Shown here in pieces: positions 1-6,774 of a stretch of 15,771 nt of DNA; the stretch's first letter is position 1, and every line of letters begins with the position of its first letter. The position numbers and the translations under genes were made by a program. Under the pieces are notes generated by a model that was not told the origin of the DNA, searched no databases, and saw nothing but the letters and a program-made list of their open reading frames with translations. This DNA is from an uncultured Eubacteriales bacterium (GTDB lineage: Bacteria; Bacillota; Clostridia; Christensenellales; UBA1242): assembly GCA_905187655.1 (NCBI GenBank), contig CAJJIV010000014.1:1-15771 (forward strand), written 5' to 3'.

Positions 1-841
1 TATACCAATTATATAAATGTCCATTCCATTTTGGAAGTTCATACACAACATTTATTAGTTTTTTTAGTCTATCTATACTTGATTCTAATCCCTCAAATCC
101 TAGGTCATAACTTGATATTATTGCTAACATTGAAAGTCCTATATTCGTAGATGATGTTCTTGGAACTACTACTTGCTTTCTGTCTTCTTGATAATTATCT
201 GGAATCATATAATTGTTTTCTGCTGTTAAATAGTCTTTAAAAAATTGCCAAGTTCTTTGTGCAATTTCTTTTAGATATATTTCATCTTCTTTCGCTATTT
301 TTTTCTTGTTATTTTCAGGTACTTTGCTTATTTTATACATGATATAAGGAGTAGTTATCCACAAAATTCCAATAATTGTTAATAACCATCTATCAAAACC
401 CAGTAAAATTGCTAATATTCCGAATATTACATTTATAGCCATCATTTTATAATAATTTTCAAATGTAGTTTTAGATTGTTTTTCTGCATCTTCTGAAGTC
501 ATCCATTCTAACAAATGTTTATGAGAAATATTTACCCTATATATTGTTTTACAAATTGCTTTTAATTCTACATATGCCTTATATGGTACACAACCTACTG
601 TTAAAATTGCCCTATATATTGCACCTTTTACACCTGCAATATGTGGTGTAAATGTTCTTTGTTTTTTCTCTCCTTCTTTCCTTGAAAATGCCAGTGTTAA
701 AATTTCTAACACAAATGGATATATAACTATTCCAAGTGAAGTTAATACTAGCCATTGACTTTTTGTACATATTCCCCATGCTAGCAAAACTATTGTTGCT
801 ATTTCAAATAAACTTCTTTTTAAATTATCAAATATTTTGTA
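1..841 (-). pseudogene. 5'-truncated cyclic beta-glucan synthase-type protein fragment (NdvB/Cgs family), runs off window
   Basis: The minus strand is open without a stop from about 841 to the window edge (280 codons). The translation resembles the stretch between the glycosyltransferase (GT84) part and the GH94-like part of cyclic beta-1,2-glucan synthases. It begins KIFDNLKRSL, then has two hydrophobic spans, then HLLEWMTSEDAEKQ (family RLLEWxTAAxAE), then IPDNYQED, VPRTSSTNIGLSML and LPKWNGHLYNWY near base 1. In family members about a thousand residues of glycosyltransferase and membrane sequence precede this point; here the mreB-like terminator does. There is no plausible start: the first in-frame ATG is at 502, inside the EWMTSED motif, with no ribosome binding site. 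All ten arginines I counted are AGA/AGG, and Gly is mostly GGA, unlike the neighbouring gene. It is either a 5'-deleted remnant, recently acquired DNA, or an assembly join. The family call is fairly sure; its status is not. Confidence 0.72.
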
Positions 842-844
842 TAA

Positions 845-880
845 ATAAAAAATACTACTAAAAAAATTAGTAGTATTTTT
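845..880 (-). terminator. Rho-independent terminator of the mreB-like gene
   Basis: A perfect inverted repeat (AATACTACTA at 851-860, TAGTAGTATT at 868-877, seven-base loop) lies six bases beyond the mreB-like stop. On the minus strand it is followed by a T-rich run. The stem is AT-rich but long once the flanking A/T pairs are counted. It also marks the edge of recognisable glucan synthase sequence. Confidence 0.75.
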
Positions 881-885
881 GATAG

Positions 886-1890
886 TTATACTTCAGAAAA
901 CTTCTTTAACAAAGATGCATCGCTTAACAATTTCCCTGCGCCAAGGACATCTATTGCAGTTGTGTAATCTTCTACTTTAATATTCATTTCAAGTCTTTTT
1001 CGGAAAAATTGTTCAACTCCAGTTATAAGCGATGCCCCACCAAACATATATATACCTTCGTTGTCTATATCTTCAACAAGATTTGGCGGACAAGTGTTTA
1101 AAACCGATTTAATTGCATCTACTATTTTTTCGTAGTATTTTTCAATTGCTTCAAATACATCACTCGCCTCTACCACAACAGTCTTTGCAAGTTTAGTTTC
1201 AGCATCTAGTCCACACACTTCAGTGTTAGATGTATCGTTTTTATATAAACTACCAATCTCGTTTTTAACGGATTCTGCAACCCCTTTACCTATTTGGATG
1301 TTGTATTTTTCTTCTATTTTGCGCTCTATGGCAAGGTCCAAAACTTCCCCACCTATGCCAATATTTACACCGGCAACGATGCTATTCATACTTACTACTG
1401 CAACATCTGTTGAGCCTCCACCTATATTAACAAGGCAAACTCCCCTTGGTTCATTGACAGGAAGATTATAACCAAGTGCACCACACAAGCAGGCAGGAAC
1501 TATTGTTACATCTTGAATGCCAGACATATAACAAACCTTTTCAAATGCTTTACGTTCTACAAGAGTTAAACCAATTGGCACACACAAAACGGCTTTAATA
1601 ATTGGTCTAATTATTCCAAAATTTATAACCTTCGCCAAATAAGATTTTAGCATTACAACAGCAAGTTCAGTATCTGCAATTCTTCCTTCAAAAATTGGAC
1701 TTTCAACAAAAGTTGAGTCATCGGTTCTGCCTTGCATTTTTTTAGCTTTGTTACCCACCGCTATTATCTCTCGGCTTTTGCCTGAACCTTTATATGCAAC
1801 AAGAGAGGGTTCAAACAATACAATTCCTTCGCCCTGTTTAAAAATGGAAGTATGTGAACTGCCAAGTTTAATAGCAATTGAATGTGTCAT
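886..1890 (-). CDS. MreB-like actin-fold protein with degenerate nucleotide site
   Basis: This 334-residue protein matches MreB/Mbl in length and along its whole order, including a run near residue 104 resembling CVPSGIT, KYNIQIG resembling KYNLLIG, and FGGASLI at about 283-289 for the adenosine loop. Three signatures are changed. The phosphate-1 loop DLGT is KLGS (residues 8-11). The Glu-Glu-Pro holding the catalytic Glu is Pro-Ala-Cys (about 132-134). The phosphate-2 loop DIGGGT is NIGGGS (155-160). ATP hydrolysis is therefore doubtful, though binding or filament formation is not excluded. The ATG at 1890 is preferred because AGGAG sits nine bases upstream; an in-frame ATG at 1899 directly abuts that AGGAG. 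It follows the Ppx/GppA-like gene by 22 bases and ends at a terminator. No mreC or mreD is present, so it is probably not the main shape-determining MreB. Confidence 0.85.
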   Translation of the reverse strand: MTHSIAIKLGSSHTSIFKQGEGIVLFEPSLVAYKGSGKSREIIAVGNKAKKMQGRTDDSTFVESPIFEGRIADTELAVVMLKSYLAKVINFGIIRPIIKAVLCVPIGLTLVERKAFEKVCYMSGIQDVTIVPACLCGALGYNLPVNEPRGVCLVNIGGGSTDVAVVSMNSIVAGVNIGIGGEVLDLAIERKIEEKYNIQIGKGVAESVKNEIGSLYKNDTSNTEVCGLDAETKLAKTVVVEASDVFEAIEKYYEKIVDAIKSVLNTCPPNLVEDIDNEGIYMFGGASLITGVEQFFRKRLEMNIKVEDYTTAIDVLGAGKLLSDASLLKKFSEV

Positions 1891-1912
1891 ATTAACCATC
1901 TCCTTAATTTTT

Positions 1913-3433
1913 TTACAAAATTTCTAATCTTTTCTTAAATAATCCTTCAAACTGCTTTCCTATTTTTTTCGCTTCTTCTAGTTCGTAACTTTTATCGGTT
2001 TCGCTTTCTGTTTTAAAAATTACCGAATCACCCAATATGTCACAATGAATATCAGTAATGGCATTTGCCATAGACACATCAAAACTCTCGGCAAGATTTA
2101 GCATTATACCAAGTTTTTTAACAGCCATTTCATCTTCTTCAGTAAATAGACTTTGATATTTAATCCAAAGTGGCACATCAACACTTTCTCCATGGTGAAG
2201 AGATGCTACAAAACTTGCCAAAACTTGTTCTCTATGGGTTAAACCTAAAATCTCTTTATTAAGAATTGCATACTGGCTGTGTTTTGAATGATTAAAGTAA
2301 TTTACAACATAACCAATGTCGTGCAAACTACCCGCAACCTTAAGCACTTTTAAGTATGCTTTTGGCAATTTGTGAACAACTTTAAGTTCTCTAAAAATAA
2401 TACTTGCTAAAACCGCTACTTGTTTGCTATGAACCTGCTGTTGCTCTCTTAAATTCATTATAGCACCAGCAACACCAAATTCAAGCATATCTAAAATTGG
2501 TTTTTCTTGTGTGGTTACGATTATCTTTTCAAGCAACTTGCCTTCTAGCACCGCATTTTTAGACACAGTTACCTTTTCGGTTCCAAGCAAAGCAAACAAT
2601 TTTTTTATTATAATTAGGGCAACAGCAAAAACATCCACCCTACCATCTTCAAGACCTTTAAGTTTTTTATTCTCATCTAGACCCATTGCAACAACTTGGT
2701 CTATTATGTAATTGGCATTTACTACATCCATTTCATAATTTTGTGTACGATCAAATGGGTATTTCTTATATTTTATGACCATTTTCGCAAGGTCATTAAA
2801 ATATCTGCCAATGCCAATAAACTTTAATGTCTTTATTTCGTTTACCCATTCAATACGCTTAAATTCGCCATCAATATATTCTTCAATGGCAGATACTCGC
2901 TCTTTCTCTTCTGGGTACTCTTCTTTATTAAATAAGCTTAATAAGCTTAATGGTCCAAATGGGAATGAAATCGCATTCACAACCCCACGCCTATTATATT
3001 GAACCAACCTTACAAAGTCCAACCCAATTTCGGTGGCAAAAGCCTTATTGGGATCTGTTGTATTAAGTGTTGCTCGGTATATACAATCATTTTGCTCGGC
3101 TTCATCCATTGGTTCTAGCTTAAAGCCACATTTTGTATACACTTCATCTATAAAACTATTTAAGTTTCTTGGTCGCATTTCTGGCAAAAAAGTGCCAATC
3201 ATATAAGTTTTCTCGATGCCATAAACGTTACAAATTTGTTTAAATTGTTTTAGAACGTTTATTGCTGAATCTATTTGTGGACGCTTAAAAAAGTGGTCCT
3301 TTTCAAAGTCCTTTCCAAGGTCAATTGGGACATTTCGCTTAACTATTGTATTAAAATAAGCATTTGTTTTTACTTCAGCAATTATTAATTTTGCTACAAA
3401 GTTGTTAATTTCAATGAAAGCAATTTTTTCCAA
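1913..3433 (-). CDS. Ppx/GppA-like protein with degenerate phosphatase site and intact C-terminal HD domain
   Basis: The protein has 506 residues from a TTG start. Residues 1-300 follow the Ppx/GppA (exopolyphosphatase/pppGpp phosphatase) fold: IEINNFVAKLIIAEV in place of IDIGSNSxRLxI, FLPEMRPRNLNSFI in place of the SALREAxNxxxF region, MDEAEQNDCIY in place of SGEEEAxLIY, and FIGIGRYFNDLA in place of VGxGGTxTALA. The phosphate loops have lost key residues: D to E8, the GSNS loop to NNFV, and DIGGGST to EIGLDFV (135-141). Residues 330-455 form an HD domain with H335, HD at 371-372, H386, H413/H414 and D452, as in GppA-type C-terminal domains, so metal binding there looks possible. An upstream ATG at 3490 would add 19 residues that overlap the promoter and is rejected. 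The gene has its own promoter and is followed 22 bases later by the mreB-like gene. Polyphosphate or pppGpp hydrolysis should not be assumed. Confidence 0.82.
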   Translation of the reverse strand: MEKIAFIEINNFVAKLIIAEVKTNAYFNTIVKRNVPIDLGKDFEKDHFFKRPQIDSAINVLKQFKQICNVYGIEKTYMIGTFLPEMRPRNLNSFIDEVYTKCGFKLEPMDEAEQNDCIYRATLNTTDPNKAFATEIGLDFVRLVQYNRRGVVNAISFPFGPLSLLSLFNKEEYPEEKERVSAIEEYIDGEFKRIEWVNEIKTLKFIGIGRYFNDLAKMVIKYKKYPFDRTQNYEMDVVNANYIIDQVVAMGLDENKKLKGLEDGRVDVFAVALIIIKKLFALLGTEKVTVSKNAVLEGKLLEKIIVTTQEKPILDMLEFGVAGAIMNLREQQQVHSKQVAVLASIIFRELKVVHKLPKAYLKVLKVAGSLHDIGYVVNYFNHSKHSQYAILNKEILGLTHREQVLASFVASLHHGESVDVPLWIKYQSLFTEEDEMAVKKLGIMLNLAESFDVSMANAITDIHCDILGDSVIFKTESETDKSYELEEAKKIGKQFEGLFKKRLEIL

Positions 3434-3440
3434 AATTATA

Positions 3441-3446
3441 TCTCCT
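3441..3446 (-). promoter_or_regulatory. Ribosome binding site that fixes a TTG start for the Ppx/GppA-like gene
   Basis: AGGAGA on the minus strand lies seven bases upstream of the TTG at 3433-3431. The protein begun there starts like the Ppx/GppA family, with the first beta strand at residues 3-9. The longer ATG start has no comparable site. Confidence 0.7.
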
Positions 3447-3478
3447 AGGCAAAAATACTTTCCCCCGATAACAACAAC

Positions 3479-3507
3479 ATTATAGCACAATTTTCTTCAT
3501 TTGTATA
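3479..3507 (-). promoter_or_regulatory. Promoter for the Ppx/GppA-like and mreB-like genes
   Basis: Minus-strand -35 TATACA (3502-3507) and a perfect -10 TATAAT (3479-3484) are separated by 17 bases in the gap after rnfB. The two pseudo-ATPase genes can therefore be transcribed independently of the rnf operon. No terminator is visible after rnfB, so read-through is also possible. Confidence 0.6.
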
Positions 3508-3528
3508 TAGATTTTTTAATTTTGTTCT

Positions 3529-4350
3529 TTAAATTTTATCTATGTCTAAAAGAACTCTGTTTATTACATTTTGAGGACACACTTCAATGCACTTATAACA
3601 TTGGGTGCATTTAGAATTGTCAAACACAATTTCCTTTGTAGAGTTAAATTTAAGTGCGCCAGATGGACAAATTTTTACACATTCTCCGCATTTATTACAT
3701 CCAACAGAACATATTTTTGCCACATTACGATCTTGCTTATCACTTATGCAATATTTACAAGCCGGCACTATTTCATCAGACGAAGGAATTAACTTTATTA
3801 GTTTATCAGGACAAACCTTTGTACACTCCCCACATCCAATGCACATAGATCGATCTATTTCAGCAACACCATTTATATTTTTGTAAATTGCTTGAGTTGG
3901 ACAAACTTTGGCACAATCCATACATCCAAGACATGCATATTTGCAATCTTTAACACCGTTATATAATTTGTTCATATATGCACAACTCATAACACCGCTA
4001 TAATTAAAATCTTCTACCGCACGTGTTCCACCTTTGCAAAATACATAAGCAACTTTATTTCCATTGGCATAAGGTCGAATATCTAACATCTCTTTAATTT
4101 CAGCTTTCTTATCGGCACTTAGTTCAACACAATCTTGCAGACTTGATTCTCCTGTTTGCAAATTATCTGCATATTTTGCACAAGTGAATCCACACTTGCC
4201 ACAATCCTTACATTTGCCCGACATCTTTCCAAGGTCCAATTTCCCTTCACTATTTTCACGTTTTCTTAATAATAAGAAAAATATAAAATAGATACCAGAC
4301 AAAACCGCAACTAAACAAATTAAAAATATTAATAATCTTATTACTTCCAT
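3529..4350 (-). CDS. rnfB: RnfB-like iron-sulfur subunit
   Basis: The 273-residue protein has one N-terminal membrane span (about 5-28) followed by cytoplasmic ferredoxin-like domains. A Cys-rich motif CKDCGKCGFTC starts near residue 46 and corresponds to the RnfB [4Fe-4S] domain, one residue shorter than the usual CGxCGYPGC spacing. Four further clusters of the C-x2-C-x2-C-x3-C-P type follow: CLGCMDCAKVCP, CIGCGECTKVCP, CNKCGECVKICP and CTQCYKCIEVCP. The ligands look intact, so this subunit should still carry several clusters. The ATG has AGGAG seven bases upstream and lies 10 bases after rnfA. RnfB normally receives electrons from ferredoxin. In this operon the onward membrane path appears broken, so its partner may differ. 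Confidence 0.93.
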   Translation of the reverse strand: MEVIRLLIFLICLVAVLSGIYFIFFLLLRKRENSEGKLDLGKMSGKCKDCGKCGFTCAKYADNLQTGESSLQDCVELSADKKAEIKEMLDIRPYANGNKVAYVFCKGGTRAVEDFNYSGVMSCAYMNKLYNGVKDCKYACLGCMDCAKVCPTQAIYKNINGVAEIDRSMCIGCGECTKVCPDKLIKLIPSSDEIVPACKYCISDKQDRNVAKICSVGCNKCGECVKICPSGALKFNSTKEIVFDNSKCTQCYKCIEVCPQNVINRVLLDIDKI

Positions 4351-4360
4351 TTGTTTTCTC

Positions 4361-4915
4361 CTAAATTGTCCATATTAAAAACATTACAAAAACAATTATA
4401 AGTGACATTAAGTTCCCTTTTGTCGTTTCTGGCATGGTGGCATACCTGCAATTTTTGCGAATCCCTGCAATTATACACAAAACAAACCATACACCAATTG
4501 AATTAAAAAGAATTATTAAAAGCATCTGCCATAATGGAGTTGTTAAACCAGACAATGCAAAGGTAAACAGCATACATGTAGTTGCCAAAATTGGGACAAA
4601 ATATTTTGTTTGCTTGTAAAACAATGGAAAACATCTTTTTGCAACAAATTCCGCAATCTGCACAAATATCGCTACTGCAACCATAGCTACAACAAACGAA
4701 AAATTAATCAGTCCAAAATAGTCTAACAGTCCGCTACAAATATACATTGTAAAACAAGATAACAAACCCACACACATCACCATTACACTATATATGGTTG
4801 CATTTCGCATGCTTGAAAACCCAGAGGTAGTTACATCAATTCCCGTTCCGCTTGCCACCAAACAATTGTTAGATATTAAGCACGCCAACAAAACAACAAT
4901 TAAATTATTGGACAT
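4361..4915 (-). CDS. rnfA: RnfA-like membrane subunit lacking one cluster cysteine
   Basis: The 184-residue integral membrane protein has about six hydrophobic spans, as in RnfA/RsxA/NqrE. The start is ATG 4915, nine bases after AGGAGG and overlapping the end of rnfE by 11 bases; a longer in-frame start is just rnfE read in another frame. In the family the first half reads NNFVLxxFLGLCP, whose Cys helps hold the intramembrane [2Fe-2S] cluster. Here the gap-free equivalent is NNCLVASGTGIDV with Asp27 at that position. The second-half Cys (TNC in family) is kept as TTC, Cys114. A nearby Cys18 is not at the ligand position. Cluster formation would need another arrangement. Confidence 0.88.
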   Translation of the reverse strand: MSNNLIVVLLACLISNNCLVASGTGIDVTTSGFSSMRNATIYSVMVMCVGLLSCFTMYICSGLLDYFGLINFSFVVAMVAVAIFVQIAEFVAKRCFPLFYKQTKYFVPILATTCMLFTFALSGLTTPLWQMLLIILFNSIGVWFVLCIIAGIRKNCRYATMPETTKGNLMSLIIVFVMFLIWTI

Positions 4916-5678
4916 TGTTATCATCCTCCTTTGCAATGGTGTTATTTTGATTGGCATTTTGGTCACTTTCAATAGCTTTTAATTCTTCTTTACTTAAATC
5001 ATCATTTGATTCTTCTGTTTCATTTTGCCTTTCACTAAATTCTTCGCCTGCGTTTTCAAGCAAAAGTGTATATCGGTCTACCAAGCCCAAAAACGCAACT
5101 CTTCTTTCTTTAACACGACGAGCAACTAAGCTATATATTGCAGTATAAACCATTAGCAACAGCAAACCGCCGGCAAAACTATTAAAGAATGGTAATCCAA
5201 CAAAGTTTCCAATTCGTTTACCCCAAACCGAACCTGAGCCAAGAATTTCCCGAACAAATCCTATTATGACCATACACACACAGTACTCTAATGCCATTTT
5301 TATACAAGTAACAAAAGAATCTTTAAAAGTTGGTTTGTCAGTTGTTTCTTCTAACATATATATAATGATAGCCGAGGTAAAAAGCATAGTTAGTAATGGC
5401 ATTATACCAACATATTCTTCTGCCCAAAATTCAAAAATAATTGAGTCTAGCAAATATTCAACCCCTATTACTAAAAAGATATAGCACGGAATTCTAACTT
5501 CTTTTACTAATATTGGTTTAAAAGCATTAACTATTAAGTTACAAAGTAACATCGTTATAATCAATAATAAGCTAAATTTTAAAGCGACCTCCAATCCAGT
5601 GCAGATTGTAAGCACCGGGAAGAGACCAACGCCATAGAACACAACAGGATTAAAAATGTTTTCACTATACCTTTTCAT
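4905..5678 (-). CDS. rnfE: RnfE-like membrane subunit with both cluster cysteines replaced by Phe
   Basis: The 257-residue protein has six hydrophobic spans and the family landmarks EVRIP (about residues 60-64) and REILGSG (about 142-148). RnfE/RsxE/NqrD normally carry GLCP in the first half and TNC in the second, the ligands of the intramembrane [2Fe-2S] cluster. Here the first is GLFP (Phe20) and the second aligns with Phe100 in TMLFTS. After the last span there is an acidic, Gln/Asn-rich tail of about 60 residues not typical of RnfE, probably cytoplasmic and disordered. The start ATG overlaps the end of the rnfG-like gene by 14 bases with GAGGTG six bases upstream, so the two are probably translationally coupled. 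Confidence 0.88.
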   Translation of the reverse strand: MKRYSENIFNPVVFYGVGLFPVLTICTGLEVALKFSLLLIITMLLCNLIVNAFKPILVKEVRIPCYIFLVIGVEYLLDSIIFEFWAEEYVGIMPLLTMLFTSAIIIYMLEETTDKPTFKDSFVTCIKMALEYCVCMVIIGFVREILGSGSVWGKRIGNFVGLPFFNSFAGGLLLLMVYTAIYSLVARRVKERRVAFLGLVDRYTLLLENAGEEFSERQNETEESNDDLSKEELKAIESDQNANQNNTIAKEDDNNVQ

Positions 5679-5841
5679 CTGTCTGCACCTCTACTACATC
5701 AAATTTAAAATCTTCATAACGGCTATAATATGTAGAATTTTTATTAAACATTAAATCGGTCACAAGCAAAAGTGTGACACAAAAAAGCGCAAAAAACATA
5801 ACACAAAGAAAGGCTTTACCAAACTTATTTAACGTTTTCAT
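5665..5841 (-). CDS. Minimal RnfG-like stub: one membrane span, no FMN domain
   Basis: In the slot where rnfG lies between rnfD and rnfE there is a 58-residue ORF. It starts MKTLNKFGKAFL, has one hydrophobic span (about 10-30), then a short tail ending VEVQTDEKV. RnfG is usually near 200 residues, with an N-terminal span and an extracytoplasmic FMN-binding domain carrying a covalent FMN on the Thr of an SGAT-type motif; all of that is absent. AGGGGAG lies seven bases before ATG 5841. The ORF overlaps rnfD by 17 bases and rnfE by 14, so the missing domain has no room and this is not a simple frameshift. The assignment rests on position and N-terminal character; sequence similarity alone is weak. 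Confidence 0.75.
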   Translation of the reverse strand: MKTLNKFGKAFLCVMFFALFCVTLLLVTDLMFNKNSTYYSRYEDFKFDVVEVQTDEKV

Positions 5842-6772
5842 GTTTCTTCTCCCCTGCAAATTTTGGAGCATAATATCCTTTTACTGCTCCAAAAACAAGC
5901 CCACCGATTAAAGTCGCATAATATGCGCCAAGTTCGTAATTTTTGCTAAACTTCCAAATAAGTACGGTAACAAAACCTGTTAAAAACGCATATAAGATTC
6001 TGCCCAATACGGTATCTGGTGAACTTGCATAATCGGTCAGACAATAAAAAGCACAAAAAACCGCACCACCGCTAAGCAAATAATATGGTGCAAATTTAAA
6101 CCCCATAAATATGCCACTAAATAAAAAGACCGAAATTAGATAAACTAATGGAATTTTATAATCTATTACTTTTAACACGCAAAGTGCAATTCCACCAATT
6201 AGCAAACATAAAATTGCACTTTCACCAAGTCCACCTGTGCCAATACCTAAAAACGTTTTTAAAAAACCCCCTTCTGGCAGATTTCCGTTCAACAATCCCA
6301 TTAGCACTGTTTCGTTTGTTAGTTCTTTAGTGGATATCGAAATATATTTAGAACAAGCATTAGCAAAAACTATGAATGTTAAAACTTTTGCAACAGCAAC
6401 TTCACTTACAAAATTTTTACCAACTCCGCCAACACAAAATTTTATGAAAACTACGGAAACAATACACCCCAAAATTGGGTAATAAACCGGAATGCCAGCC
6501 GGCATTGACATTGCTATAAGCACTCCAACTAAAATCGATGAAAAATCGTTAAAAGTAAATTTATGATTCTTTATAGAGTTTAACAAGATATCTAGACCAG
6601 TTGTTAATGGCACACAAACAAAATAAATAAAAAGTGAATTTATTCCATTTATAATCACACCAAAGACAATGGCAGGAATTAAAGAAATTAACATTGTCAA
6701 ATAAAGTCGTTTAGAACTATTATTTTTCTGTTTTATATGAGGTGAATAACTTACCCAGTTATTATTTGCCAT
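5825..6772 (-). CDS. rnfD: RnfD-like membrane subunit with altered flavinylation motif
   Basis: The 315-residue polytopic membrane protein matches RnfD/RsxD/NqrB in hydrophobic pattern. It has GGVGKN (115-120, family GGLGQN), GGLGESA near 180 and LLSGG followed by TDYASSP near 232-252 (family ATDPVTSP). The family attaches FMN to the Thr of an S/T-G-A-T motif. The corresponding segment here reads LTNETVLMGLL with Thr155 possibly aligned, but Gly-Ala is Asn-Glu, so flavin transfer is uncertain. The gene starts two bases after the rnfC stop with GGGGGT seven bases upstream, and its 3' end overlaps the rnfG-like ORF. Confidence 0.9.
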   Translation of the reverse strand: MANNNWVSYSPHIKQKNNSSKRLYLTMLISLIPAIVFGVIINGINSLFIYFVCVPLTTGLDILLNSIKNHKFTFNDFSSILVGVLIAMSMPAGIPVYYPILGCIVSVVFIKFCVGGVGKNFVSEVAVAKVLTFIVFANACSKYISISTKELTNETVLMGLLNGNLPEGGFLKTFLGIGTGGLGESAILCLLIGGIALCVLKVIDYKIPLVYLISVFLFSGIFMGFKFAPYYLLSGGAVFCAFYCLTDYASSPDTVLGRILYAFLTGFVTVLIWKFSKNYELGAYYATLIGGLVFGAVKGYYAPKFAGEKKHENVK

Positions 6773-6774
6773 TG

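Noticed and set aside
2928..2956. Short tandem repeat TTAATAAGC copied twice
   Set aside because: It lies inside the Ppx/GppA-like gene and simply encodes the repeated residues LSLLSL; two copies are not enough to call a repeat element.
4916..4972. Extended N-terminus of rnfA from 4972
   Set aside because: The extra 19 codons are the rnfE coding end read in another frame, and AGGAGG points to ATG 4915.
5665..5841. Frameshifted full-length rnfG
   Set aside because: rnfE begins 14 bases before the stub ends and all surrounding sequence is used by rnfD and rnfE, so there is no remaining FMN-domain sequence in any frame.
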